Source of the DNA: Streptomyces sp. NBC_01197 | Lineage (GTDB): Bacteria; Actinomycetota; Actinomycetes; Streptomycetales; Streptomycetaceae | Length of the DNA stretch: 64,000 nucleotides | Assembly: GCF_036010505.1 (NCBI RefSeq) | Contig: NZ_CP108569.1 | Span: forward strand, 1,550,001-1,614,000 | Direction: 5' to 3' | Part shown: positions 36,873 to 45,817 of the stretch, piece by piece | Layout of the letters: every line of letters begins with the position of its first letter | Numbering within the stretch: position 1 is the first letter of the stretch | Made by a program: the position numbers and the translations under genes | Notes under the pieces: generated by a model | The model's input: the letters and a program-made list of their open reading frames with translations, nothing else | Told to the model about the DNA's origin: nothing | Database searches by the model: none

Positions 36873-37474
36873 CCAGGCGTAACGCGACCGATACCCGCAT
36901 GAACCGAGCCCCACCTCACCGATTCCGCGGCAGCACCCAAGCCGGCCATCTCACCAAGAGACGGCAGAGACGTGACTCCGACGATCCATACCCGCCGCAC
37001 CGTCACTGGCCCAAACAGCAGTCTGACGCCCATCAGGACGTGCGTCACGTGCGTCACGTGCCTCGGAAACGCGTCAAGATCTCGCCCGTAACGCATACCA
37101 TGCACACTCGACGAAACCGCAGGTCAGGCGGCCTTCGCGACCGGCTCCAGAATCGCCACGCACTCTACGTGGTGGGTCATCGGAAAGTTGTCGGCCTGAG
37201 CGAGCCTCGGAAGAGACCAGGTCAGAGCTCGTTTCTCGGCTCATTGTCCCGCGTGCGGGCGCCCGAGCGTCAAACGAGCGTCATGGCCAACAGTCCATCC
37301 CTCCTGACTATTCGTGATCGGCATTCGGAACCAGAGTCGCCGATACCTCTGTCGCGGGCTCTGCGCGGCGGCGCCTCCTCCCTGCCGGCCCCGCCACCTA
37401 CCAGGGCCCGCCGGATTCGGGCGTGTCGGTCGAGCAGCAGCGCCTGTTCACCGCGACAGGTATGCACTCCGCCG
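36873..37474. other. Gene-free stretch carrying repeat copy A
   Basis: About 600 bp between the hipA terminator and the ABC permease end. The only recognisable content is the direct repeat at 37074-37283. The GTGCGTCAC motif is repeated twice at 37050-37070. Confidence 0.6.
37074..37283. repeat. Direct repeat copy A with the 3' end of an RNA (uracil-5) methyltransferase gene
   Basis: This segment is repeated at 45041-45259 in the same orientation. The best-conserved part (37123-37204 against 45098-45179) matches at about 70 of 82 positions, and the end shares the 19-mer GAGCGTCAAACGAGCGTCA. On the minus strand, 37198 down to the stop at 37124 encodes FPMTHHVECVAILEPVAKAA, the conserved C terminus of RumA/TrmA-type methyltransferases. 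The rest of that gene is missing in both copies. Confidence 0.75.
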
Positions 37475-38230
37475 TCACCGCACCCGGCGGTGGGAGTGGA
37501 GGACGAGCAGCGCCAGGGCGCCGGTCGCTGCGGACCAGGTGAGGGAGAGCAAGCCATGGGACCAGGCAATCTGAGAGGTGAGGGCTGAGCTCAGCGCCAG
37601 CTGGTTCACGCCGTACAGAGGAAGCGCGGACACGCCGGCCACGTCCATGAGCGTGTTGAAGACGGGATTTTGCAGGCCGGTGTCGACCAGGCTGAGCATG
37701 ATGATAAGGAAGAAGCCCTCCAGCTCGCCGCGGACCAGCGAGCCGAGCAGAAGGCCGATGCCGCCGTAGACGAGGCCGGCGCCGGCGAGGGCCAGCGCCA
37801 GGGGGAACGGATGGCGTACGGGTAGAGAGATCCACAGAAGGATCATGGTGTAGAGGGCCAGCAGGGTGGCGGTGAGTGCGACGGCGGCAAGCTTCGCCAG
37901 CAGCATCGGCAGCCGAGGGTAGCCGGCCAGCAGCAGACGGCGCTCCATCTGCCGCGATTGGAAGGTCTCGGTAAAGGTGATGAAACCGGCGACCATGGTG
38001 ACGGCGCCCAGTGCGCTGGCCACCTGCCCCAGCTGGCTGGCCGGAGAGGAGATGGGGGTGCTGATGGCGTCCAGCCGGATGCGCACCACTTGGTCGGAGG
38101 TGCACAGGCGTGCTACAGCGATCCAGACAGGGATGAACGCGACCGCCAGAGCCAGGGCCAGCCGGTTGCGCAGGTGGCCCAACAGGGTGCAGCGCAGCAG
38201 TTCGGTGAACGCCGTCCAGGAGAGCCTCAA
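37475..38230 (-). CDS. ABC transporter permease (ABC-2 type)
   Basis: A 251-residue membrane protein with six predicted hydrophobic segments: about residues 20-40, 70-90, 105-125, 135-155, 165-190 and 220-240. Its start overlaps the stop of the ATPase gene (ATGA at 38227-38230), so the two form an exporter. The substrate is unknown; a two-gene ABC-2 system next to an FMO gene could export a small metabolite or peptide, or act in self-resistance. Confidence 0.85.
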   Translation of the reverse strand: MRLSWTAFTELLRCTLLGHLRNRLALALAVAFIPVWIAVARLCTSDQVVRIRLDAISTPISSPASQLGQVASALGAVTMVAGFITFTETFQSRQMERRLLLAGYPRLPMLLAKLAAVALTATLLALYTMILLWISLPVRHPFPLALALAGAGLVYGGIGLLLGSLVRGELEGFFLIIMLSLVDTGLQNPVFNTLMDVAGVSALPLYGVNQLALSSALTSQIAWSHGLLSLTWSAATGALALLVLHSHRRVR

Positions 38231-38862
38231 CGGTCGGTCTCCTCGAAGTGCAGACGGCCCTGGCGCAGGTGAGCGATTGCGTCGAAGTGGTGCAGGTCGT
38301 GCAGCAGGTGAGAGACCACGATGATCGACCGGCCCTGATCACGCAGATCGGCGGCCAGGGCCCAGAAGCGCTGATGGGTGTCCCAGTCGAAGCCCTGGTA
38401 GGGCTCGTCCAGGACCAGCAACTGCGGATCGTGCATGAGAGCGATCAGCAGGTTCAGCTTCTGTCGCGTGCCGCCACTGAGTTCGCCGACCTGCTGTCGC
38501 CGGCAGTCGGTCAGCGCCAGCAGCTCCATCAGTTCGCCGGCGCGCTCCAGTGCCGGCAGCCGGTAGGCCATCTGGAACAACCGCAGATGCTGTCCTACGG
38601 TGAACGCATCGTTCAGTACCGCCCGTTGCGGGCAGTACCCCACCGCCCCGGTCCGCGCCACCGTTCCGCGGTCGGGTGCGAGGTGTCCCACGGCGATCTG
38701 CAACAGGGTGCTCTTTCCCGCCCCGTTCTCGCCGACGACTCCCATCAGCGTCCCGGCCGACACGTCAAGATCCACATCGCGCAGGACCTGCCTGCCGCCG
38801 TACGCCTTGCAGACTCCGCTGATGCGCAGCCGTGGCCGGTGGCGCGTCGTTACTGTCTGCAC
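38227..38862 (-). CDS. ABC transporter ATP-binding protein
   Basis: A 211-residue ATPase with complete motifs: Walker A GENGAGKST, signature LSGGTRQK, Walker B LLVLDEP and switch His in VVSHLLH. The Q-loop lies in AVGYCPQRAVL. It is the energising subunit for the overlapping permease gene and first in the operon. The upstream gap is shared with the divergent FMO gene and holds a palindrome. Confidence 0.9.
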   Translation of the reverse strand: MQTVTTRHRPRLRISGVCKAYGGRQVLRDVDLDVSAGTLMGVVGENGAGKSTLLQIAVGHLAPDRGTVARTGAVGYCPQRAVLNDAFTVGQHLRLFQMAYRLPALERAGELMELLALTDCRRQQVGELSGGTRQKLNLLIALMHDPQLLVLDEPYQGFDWDTHQRFWALAADLRDQGRSIIVVSHLLHDLHHFDAIAHLRQGRLHFEETDR

Positions 38863-38924
38863 ATGAGCCCCTCGAGAGATCGGACGGCCGGAGCGATCCG
38901 ACCCGGGGTGTCCAACGAGTCCGT

Positions 38925-38944
38925 ACCGCCGGTGTAACGGCGGT
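38925..38944. promoter_or_regulatory. Inverted repeat between ABC and FMO operons
   Basis: ACCGCCG-GTGTAA-CGGCGGT is a perfect 7-bp inverted repeat in the 147-bp divergent gap, a candidate regulator site. No regulator gene is adjacent. Confidence 0.4.
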
Positions 38945-39009
38945 CACCCGCTCATACATACGGGCCAGTTGGGCGTGACATGTGCCGCGGTCTGCCGTTG
39001 TAGGAGGCG

Positions 39010-40239
39010 ATGCCCCCGACACCACAACGAGACCTCAGCGCTCCCACGATCGTGATCGGAGCCGGCCCTCACGGCCTGGCGGCCGCCGCGCTACTGAACC
39101 GCTCCGGAGAGCCGACCGTGATCCTGGAACGGTCGGACCGCGCGGGAGCGAGCTGGGCGCAGCGCTATGACCATCTGCGCCTGCACACCACCCCCGGCAC
39201 TTCGAGCCTCCCCGGCCTGTCGGTTCCTCGCCAGGCGGGCCCGTGGGTGAGCCGGGACGACTACGTGCGCTACCTGGAGCGTTACGTAGCCCACCACCGA
39301 CTCGACGTCCGGGCGGCCACCCCGGTGCGGCGCATCGAGCGGGCCGACCCAGGCTCGGGAGCACACTGGCTGGTCCACACCCCCGACGGTCCGGTGCCCA
39401 CCGGCGCGGTCGTGGTGGCCACCGGCCGCTGTCATACCCCGAACCTCCTGAACTGGCCCGGACGTTCGACGTTCACCGGCACCCTGCTGCACTCGGCCCA
39501 CTACGCCTCTCCGGCCCCCTACCGCGGGCAGGACGTCCTGGTGGTCGGCGCCGGTAACAGCGGTACCGAGATCGCGAGTGTCCTGGCCGGAGCCGGAGCC
39601 GGACGGGTATGGATCGCAGTCCGTACTCCGCCCAACATCCTGCCCCGCTCCAGCGCACGATGGCATGCGGCCGGCCGGCTGACGGAGGTTCTCCCGCTCG
39701 CGTGGCGCGACCGCACCTCCCTGCTCACGCAACGTCTCGCGGTGCCCGACCTGACCTCACGGGGACTGCCCCGCCCCCGCACCGGCCTGTACACCCGCAA
39801 TGCCCGCGAAGGGATCAACCCGGTGCTCGACCACGGCTTCGTGGACGCCGTCCGGTCCGGGCAGGTCGAGCCGGTCGCCGCCGTCCAGGCGTTCGACGGC
39901 CCCGACGTGGTCCTGGTCGACGACACCCGACTGCGACCCGACACGGTCATCGCCGCCACCGGATACCGGCCCGACCTGCACGACTTGATCGGCTCCCTGG
40001 ACGTACTCGACGAGGCCGGGCAACCTCTCGTCGTAGGGGCACAGACCCATCCAGCAGCCCCGCGCCTGTACTTCGCCGGATACACCAATCCGCTCACGGG
40101 CGTCCTTCGCCAGGCGGGCATCGAAGCGCGCGCCATCGCCCACGCGCTACGACGTGAGAAGACGCGGGCGACCCTTCCCACCGCGCAGCCCGGCGACCGC
40201 GCGACCGACCCACTCAACAAAGGTCGCGCTCCGAGCTGA
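39010..40239 (+). CDS. Flavin-containing monooxygenase-like NAD(P)/FAD oxidoreductase
   Basis: A 409-residue two-dinucleotide-domain flavoprotein. FAD site VIGAGPHGLAAA is at residues 15-26; GASWAQRYDHLRLHTTPGTSS is the FMO/CzcO-type segment after the first domain; NADP site VVGAGNSGTEIA is near 178; ATGYRPD near 317 is the conserved late motif. ATG 39010 has GTAGGAGG. It is divergent from the ABC exporter. The substrate is unknown; related proteins oxygenate amines, sulphides or indole-pyruvate-type acids. Confidence 0.88.
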   Translation: MPPTPQRDLSAPTIVIGAGPHGLAAAALLNRSGEPTVILERSDRAGASWAQRYDHLRLHTTPGTSSLPGLSVPRQAGPWVSRDDYVRYLERYVAHHRLDVRAATPVRRIERADPGSGAHWLVHTPDGPVPTGAVVVATGRCHTPNLLNWPGRSTFTGTLLHSAHYASPAPYRGQDVLVVGAGNSGTEIASVLAGAGAGRVWIAVRTPPNILPRSSARWHAAGRLTEVLPLAWRDRTSLLTQRLAVPDLTSRGLPRPRTGLYTRNAREGINPVLDHGFVDAVRSGQVEPVAAVQAFDGPDVVLVDDTRLRPDTVIAATGYRPDLHDLIGSLDVLDEAGQPLVVGAQTHPAAPRLYFAGYTNPLTGVLRQAGIEARAIAHALRREKTRATLPTAQPGDRATDPLNKGRAPS

Positions 40240-40339
40240 CGGAGCTTCCGAAGCCTGGTCTGTCAGGCGGCTTGCCCTGACAGGGCGATCGGATGCCGCG
40301 GTGACGGTCGGAGAGAGGCGTGGTATCAGTGCCGGCCGA

Positions 40340-40663
40340 CGGCACGCCACGCACGCCGGCTTCCGGCCGGGAATCCTCGACACATGCCTCGCACCGTGGT
40401 GGGGGAGGCAGGGCAGTCGGCGTTCTACCGTCAATACAGCCAGCAGGCAGGCGGACAAGCACCTGCTGGGCGGTGTGTCGATTCCGGTGCGGCTCCTCTG
40501 GGGCCGTGAGGACCGCATTCTCCTCCCGGAGTACGCCGAGTGGCTGCACGAACGCGTTCCGCACGCCGAACTGCACTGGATCGATGACGCCGGCCACCTC
40601 CTCCAGGAAGACACGCCCGGCCAGTTGCTGGCCTGCCTGACATCTGATTTCGCATCAGCCTGA
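40340..40663 (+). pseudogene. Alpha/beta-hydrolase, C-terminal fragment with frameshift
   Basis: The reading frame contains HATHAGFRPGILDT and LAPWWGRQGSR, then loses phase near 40420 (a neighbouring frame gives AFYRQYSQQA), then gives IPVRLLWGREDRILLPEYAE and WIDDAGHLLQEDTPGQLLA. This is the C-terminal third of an alpha/beta-hydrolase, including the acid Asp (GREDR) and catalytic His (DAGHL). The nucleophile elbow and N terminus are gone; 40240-40340 has no recognisable coding sequence. Confidence 0.65.
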
Positions 40664-40745
40664 GCTGCGGGGCGGCCGAGCGGCTGATCCGGCCCGAAGA
40701 GAGCCGCGGGCACGGGCGGTCCTGTTCGGGGGCGCGCCACGGGTC

Positions 40746-41596
40746 TCACTGTCCGGCGGAACGGGTCGGGTTCCGCCTGCCGTCGGCGTACAGGGAGCCG
40801 AGAAGGGTCAGGGCCTGCGCGGAGGGGCTGCCCGGTTCGGCGTGATAGATGACGAGTTGCTGGCCCGGGGGTCCCGGACGTCGAAAGACTGGTAGGTGAG
40901 GGCCAGAGGGCCGACATCCGGGTGGAGAAGTTGCTTGGCGTCCTGGGTCTTTCCGCGCACGGTGTGCTGCGCCCACAGCCGCCGGAATGCTGCAATGTGT
41001 TCGGTCAGTGTGCCCACCAGGTCTCGCAGACGTGGGTGCTCGGGGTCGAAGCCGCTCGCCTGGCGCAGGTTGGCGACAGCGGCCTGGGCGGCCCGGTCCC
41101 AGTCTTGGTAGAACTCCCGTCCGGCTGGGTCGAGGAAGGTCATGCGGGCCAGATTGTCCGCGGACATGAAGGGGGCGTGGAGCGCGTCGGCGAGGGGTGT
41201 TGGCCGCCAGGAGGTCGAGGGTGCGACTCAGCACGAACGCCGGGGTGTGCGGGTAGCCGTCCATCAGCTGACGCAACGCGGGACCGACGCGCTCGGTGGT
41301 GTGGAGGGCGCCTTGGCCGTCCGGTGACATTCCGGCCAGGCGGTGCAGGTGGCCGCGGGTGTCCCTGTCGAGTAGGAGGGCCCGGCTGAGCGCGTCCAGC
41401 ACCTGTGGCGAGGGATGGCGCTCGCGGCCCTGCTCCAGCCGGGTGTAGTAGTCGGCGTTCATCCGGCCAGGACAGCGACCTCCTCGCGGCGCAGTGCAGC
41501 GACCCTGCGTACACCGTGACTCGCCATGTTGACGTCCTGTGGCCGCAGGTGGGCACGGCGCGCGCGGAGGAATTCCCCGAGATGGTTGTCGTCCAT
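40746..41596 (-). pseudogene. XRE-family regulator with MmyB-like sensor domain, three frameshifts
   Basis: ATG 41596 starts a helix-turn-helix (RRVAALRREEVAVLAG) that breaks at 41461; the next frame gives NADYYTRLEQGRERHPSPQVL; a second break at four C near 41197 precedes LADALHAPFMSADNLARM and FQ-type MmyB sequence (FYQDWDRAAQAAVANLRQ); a third near 40868 precedes the true C terminus (GQQLVIYHAEPGSPSAQAL) and TGA 40746-40748. Two breaks are at homopolymers. Repaired length is about 285 residues. It is divergent from the Atu4866-family gene across a 31-bp palindrome. MmyB-type regulators often control an adjacent oxidoreductase or small protein. Confidence 0.75.
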
Positions 41597-41624
41597 GGCC
41601 TCCAGGCTAGGCAGTGGCTCCGCG

Positions 41625-41655
41625 CTCTGCCTGGGTGTGCCACACCCAGGCAGAG
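41625..41655. promoter_or_regulatory. 31-bp near-perfect palindromic operator
   Basis: CTCTGCCTGGGTGTG (41625-41639) is followed by one base and its exact complement CACACCCAGGCAGAG (41641-41655). It lies 28 bp upstream of the XRE start on one side and 77 bp upstream of the Atu4866-family start on the other. Confidence 0.75.
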
Positions 41656-41732
41656 AGCACCCTGGCACACCTGCGACGACCTGCGCAGACTCGGTCGGGC
41701 AAGCACCCGCACCCATCGAGGAAGGCAATGTG

Positions 41733-42020
41733 ATGACAGGCGACGCGCGGAACCGCCGCGATTCCGGGCGTGCCGACGTGGTCGGCATGTGGATGACCGC
41801 GGATGGTCAGATCCGCCAGGAGCTGTTGCCGGACGGGCGCTACGACGAGGCCCGGGGAGGCCGGCGCAGCGCGTACACCGGCCGGTACACGGTGACCGGC
41901 GACCACCTCGATTACGTCGACGACACCGGCTTCACCGCCCCAGGCGACATCCGGGACGGCGTGCTCCACCACGAACACCTCGTGCTCTACCGCGAGGACC
42001 GGACGGAGAAGCCCTCGTGA
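41733..42020 (+). CDS. Atu4866-family small protein
   Basis: A 95-residue protein matching the Atu4866 family: GMWMTADGQIRQELLPDGRY, ARGGRRSAYTGRYTVTGDH and DYVDDTGFTAPGD. The fold is a small lipocalin-like beta barrel of unknown function, often found beside MmyB/XRE regulators and short-chain dehydrogenases, as here. The start follows GAGGAAGG. It is probably controlled from the palindrome at 41625 and may be co-transcribed with the broken MFS and SDR genes that follow. Confidence 0.85.
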   Translation: MTGDARNRRDSGRADVVGMWMTADGQIRQELLPDGRYDEARGGRRSAYTGRYTVTGDHLDYVDDTGFTAPGDIRDGVLHHEHLVLYREDRTEKPS

Positions 42021-42120
42021 GAAGGCGCGGCAGCGTCATCGTTTCCGACGCCCACGGATACGGAGTCCGCCGCGGTGGGGGCCCCTGGCCGCCGCCCCGT
42101 CACCGGAGGAAGGCAGAGCA

Positions 42121-43167
42121 ATGAAGCAGACCGACGAGATCGCCACAGGCGCCGACGGAACCGGGGCCATTGCGGAGGTCTCCCCGCCACCCGGCCGGCC
42201 CTGCTGGTGCTGTGCGCGGCTCATTTCATGGACGACATAGATCTTTCCGACGTGGGCGTGGCCCTGCCCACGATCCAGCGTGACCTCGGCATGGCTTCGG
42301 GCTCCTTGCAGTGGGTCGTGTCCGCCTACCCCCTCGGCTACGGCGGGTTCCTCCCCCTGGGCGGCCGGGTCGCCGATCTGTTCGGCCGGCGAGGTGAGCG
42401 TGCTGGGAGCGCTCGCTCCCACCGGTGGCGTGCTGGTCGTGGCGCGGCTGGCGAAGGGGGGTCGCCACGGGCTTCCTGGCCCCGGCGGCTCTTGCTCTGA
42501 TCACCACCAGTCGGCCGGAGGGTCCGCGGCGCGGCCGTGCCCTCGGCTGGTACGCCACCGCCGGCGCCTGCGGCTTCATCGGCGGACTCGTTCTCGGCGG
42601 CGTGCTGACCAAACTGTCGTGGCGACCGGTCTTCGCGCTCCCTGTGCCCATCACTGTGGGCGCGCTGGTCGCCACTGCAGACCGCCGGTGCCTTCGTCCC
42701 GCTGGGCCTCGCCAACGGCGCTCTGGCACCGCTCGCGGGGCGGCTCGCCGCCCGGTTCGGAACGCACAGGATGATCGCCGCCGGAATGCTGCTCCTCGCG
42801 CTGCCCTACGCGCTGTTCTTCCGGATCGGCCCCCACAGCTCCCTCCTCACCGTGGTCCTGCCCGTCATGGTCGTCAACGGGATCAGCACTGCGGCGACCT
42901 TTCCCGCGCTGAACATGAGCGCCGTGACCGGGGTGCCGGATCGTGACCAAGGGCTGGCGGGAGCCCTGCTCAACACCTTCATGCAGATCGGTGGAGCCGT
43001 CGTCCTCGGCGTCGTCACCACGGTCGTCGAAGCCGGACAGCGCACGAACCGGGGTGACCCCCTGGCGGGCTACGGCCTCAGTACCGGCGTCATCGTCGCC
43101 ACCGTACTCGTCGGCCCGGGGCGCCGCGCTCCTCGTCCGGCACCGGCCCGACAGCCGGGATCACTGA
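42121..43167 (+). pseudogene. MFS (DHA2-type) exporter with several frameshifts and an internal deletion
   Basis: ATG 42121 (SD GGAGGAAGG) starts the gene. Successive frames give HFMDDIDLSDVGVALPTIQR, LGGRVADLFGRR, VARLA, FLAPAALALITTSRPEGPRR, GLVLGGVLTKLSWRPVFALP, then GLANGALAPLAGRLAARFG, MIAAGMLLLALPYALFFRIG and LLNTFMQIGGAVVLGV, ending at TGA 43165-43167. At least four frame changes occur, and roughly 100-120 residues of the middle membrane segments are missing at about 42680. The deletion shows real decay rather than only base-calling errors. Confidence 0.75.
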
Positions 43168-43249
43168 TGACGACGGCCCCTCTTTCGGCCACGAAGCCGT
43201 TCGTGACCGCGCACGGACCCCGAACCCGATCCCACCAAGGAGCACGCGA

Positions 43250-44012
43250 ATGACATCCACGACCCCGTCCACCGGAGCCGCCGAGTTCGCCGGGAAGACA
43301 GACTCGTCACCGGCGCCGCACGCGGTATCGGCAAGGAGCATCCCTCCTCCACACCCGCGGCGCACACGTCGTCGCCCTCGACACACGTCCCGAACTCGCC
43401 GGTCTCTCGGAAGAGTTGCCCGGGGGCGTGACCGTGACCGGCGACGTCACCGCGGAAGAAACCGCCACCCGCGTGGTAGGTGCCGCCGTCGACCCCGTCG
43501 GCGGACTGGACATCCTGGTCAACAACGCCGGACGCACCCTGAACAAGCCCGTCACGCACACCACTGCACGGGACTGGGACAGCGTGATGGACGTCAACGC
43601 CCGCGGTGCCTTCCTCTTCGCCCGCGAAGCCTTCCGGGCCATGGAGGACCGCGGCGGCGGCGCCATCGTCAGTACCGGTTCGTACGCGTCCGAGGTCGGC
43701 CTGCCCCAAGGGGTCGCCTACAGCGCATCGAAGGGGGCTCTCGCCCAGCTGACCAAGGTGCTGGCACTGGAGGGCGGCCCCCTGGGCATCCGCGCGAACC
43801 TCGTCGCCGCAGGCGTTGTCGAGACCGACTTCCTCGACACCTTCCGCCCCGACAGCCGCGCTCATCTCGCGTCCTTCGCGGACGTCCACCCCCTGGGCAG
43901 GGTGGCGCAGCCCCGCGAGATCGCGGAAGTCCTGTGCTTCCTGGTCTCTCCGCGGTCCGCCTTCGTCACGGACGCCGTACTCGCCGCGGACGGCGGCTTC
44001 ACCGCCGCCTGA
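43250..44012 (+). pseudogene. Short-chain dehydrogenase with N-terminal frameshifts
   Basis: ATG 43250 (SD AAGGAG) begins correctly but shifts near 43300; another frame carries the cofactor motif RLVTGAARGIGKE, and a third resumes at about 43345 with LLHTRGAHVVALDTRP and stays open to TGA 44010-44012. From there the enzyme is normal: NNAGRTLNK, catalytic Ser near STGSYAS, YSASK (Tyr-x3-Lys) and the closing FVTDAVLAADGGF. Repaired length about 250 residues. A few residues also seem lost between the first two segments. Likely downstream partner of the Atu4866 gene. Confidence 0.75.
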
Positions 44013-44625
44013 TCAGTGTCCGCCCGCGAACAAGCGAGACAGCTTCCGTCCCGAAGGCTTCGACGAGCGCGAGCTTCGCCTCGCGGGGCACGAGGTCGCA
44101 GGGAGCCAGCACACCTGCGACGACATCCATCTGCTCTCGCGCCACGACCGACATGAACCAACCCGCTTTCGTCTCGAACTGACGCCCTCGTCCGCGGTGC
44201 GCCTGCACGCCCCCGCTTACCCTCAGGCACCCATCACCGGAAGAACGAGCGGCTCACGTTCACACGATCCACTCGCCAGTCCCCTCCCGGCCGCAGCCAA
44301 GCGGGACCGACACTCCTAACCAGCCTTCCCCTGCCCGAGACACGGGAACGCCTCAGCACGGATGGCCAGGCTAGTACGGGCACTCGTACGCCCGACGGCC
44401 ACCTCCTCGGATGATCGCGAAACGGCCAGCACCCGTCACAGGCCGACCAGCAAGCGTCCACGGGGGCCACCAACGAACGACGGCGATCCTAGCCACCACA
44501 AGCGGCCATGCCTACATCTGTCCGAATCCTCATGCCGCCTGCCAACCGCCGTTCTCTTCCACCCGCGCCAGGCGGAGTGCGGCTGAGAGCATGCCCGTGA
44601 AGCATTCGCACGGTGGGGAGTTCAG
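44013..44625. other. Gene-free stretch
   Basis: About 610 bp downstream of the broken SDR gene. A minus-strand frame of 69 codons (43999-44208) has some plausible sequence but no family I recognise. Nothing else is supported. Confidence 0.5.
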
Positions 44626-45000
44626 GTGCCACGACAGCTCAACGAACGGCAGCAACAGGTGCCGCGGTGGGTCGCCCGAGGCTGCCCTGACGGCGCGCGG
44701 GAAGGAACCGGGCACAAACTCAGCTGCCAAGCCCTTCGCAGTCGCGGACTGGTCAAAGTCGCCAAACGACAGGGCCGGTGGTCCGTCGCGCCCACCAAGG
44801 CCCGCCAGCAGCACCTGGACCACGGACCCCATCCGTCGGAACAGCCTCGCGGCAGACACCGCTCCCGCGTCAAGGCAGCCGCGCCTGTGCCGGTTCAGTC
44901 AGCGACGGCGGAACGGACCGATTTCCTTCGAGTCTCCGCAAAGTCAGACCTCGGAAGCTACATCCAGTACCAAGCGCGACCTGCACGACCGTCCGACTGA
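44626..45000 (+). CDS. Conserved actinobacterial hypothetical protein, winged-helix-like
   Basis: GTG 44626, five bases after GGGGAG, opens a 124-residue frame. The N terminus (LNERQQQVPRWVARGCPDG, then YK-type region LSCQALRSRGLVKV) resembles a short winged-helix protein family that I recognise from Streptomyces plasmid- or island-like regions; family members usually have TLR-type regular patterns after it. The second half is basic and low in structure. Several positions differ from the usual pattern (for example RWVARGCPDGAREGT), so it may be decaying. Function unknown. Confidence 0.45.
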   Translation: MPRQLNERQQQVPRWVARGCPDGAREGTGHKLSCQALRSRGLVKVAKRQGRWSVAPTKARQQHLDHGPHPSEQPRGRHRSRVKAAAPVPVQSATAERTDFLRVSAKSDLGSYIQYQARPARPSD

Positions 45001-45040
45001 CACCCCATCAGAACGAGCGTCAATGAGCGTCACTTCAGCA

Positions 45041-45259
45041 TCAAGATATCGCCCGTAACGCCCAAACCGCATATAATGCGCACGCACGAAAACGCAGGTC
45101 AGGCGCTCTTTGCGACCGGTTCAAGGATGGCAACGCACTCCACATGATGGGTCATCGGAAAGATGTCGGCCTGAGCGAGTCACGGAAAAGACCAGGTCAG
45201 AGCGGCTTTCTCGGCTCGCCGCGCAGCGTGAGTGCGCCCAGAGCGTCAAACGAGCGTCA
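45041..45259. repeat. Direct repeat copy B with the 3' end of an RNA methyltransferase gene
   Basis: Counterpart of 37074-37283. The minus strand encodes FPMTHHVECVAILEPVAKSA with the stop at 45099-45101, and the segment ends with the same 19-mer (45241-45259). Just upstream, ACGAGCGTCA-type motifs recur at 45012-45031. The two copies bracket about 8 kb. Confidence 0.75.
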
Positions 45260-45432
45260 CGGTCGACAGCCCGTCCCGCCCACTCGGGCCAGACCGAGCT
45301 GCCACGATCAGTTGCCCCAGCGGGCTCCGTCCCGCTCACTCCGGAGACCAGCTGGCTCATCATGACCCGCGCCACTCCTCCTGCCCCAGAATGGAGGCAT
45401 GCCCTGGCCTCCACGTCACAGCCCCAGACATC

Positions 45433-45466
45433 AAAGGGGTCCGACCCCGAAGAGTCAGACCCCTTT
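45433..45466. terminator. Hairpin with T-tract
   Basis: AAAGGGGTC (45433-45441) pairs with GACCCCTTT (45458-45466), with further GA/TC pairing inside, followed by T. It could terminate transcription from either side. The sequence from 45467 to 45817, between this hairpin and the convergent end of the GH3 gene, holds no gene I can support. Confidence 0.5.
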
Positions 45467-45817
45467 TGACCTGCGCGTTTGCCAGATCATTGATGTGGTG
45501 CCAGGTCAACCGCCAGACATTGGACGGAACGTTTCATGCAACGCTCCCACCGGTGGAACAGCCTTCAGGCTGATCGTGTGCAGCACCGTCGGGACTCATC
45601 CGGCACGTCCACTAGTACACCAGGCTGGGGAGTCGCGCTCCCTCCGAACGTCACCAAAGCCCGAGCCGACACCGGCTGCAGGACAGGAGCCGGGGAACAT
45701 GCCGCCCACCCCGGCATCGGCCTCGTCCAGTGGGCGCCGCGGACGGAGGAGGAGACGAGAGGCGGGGGGCGTGCACCAGCACGCGGCTGTGCCCGCCCAT
45801 CGCGGGTCGGCCGGGAT

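Noticed and set aside
37074..37283. Functional RNA methyltransferase gene
   Set aside because: Only the last ~25 codons are present; upstream sequence on the minus strand is unrelated and non-coding.
42404..42425. TGGGAGCG-CT-CGCTCCCA palindrome resembling a CebR box
   Set aside because: It lies within the coding part of the broken MFS gene and has two extra central bases compared with the CebR consensus.
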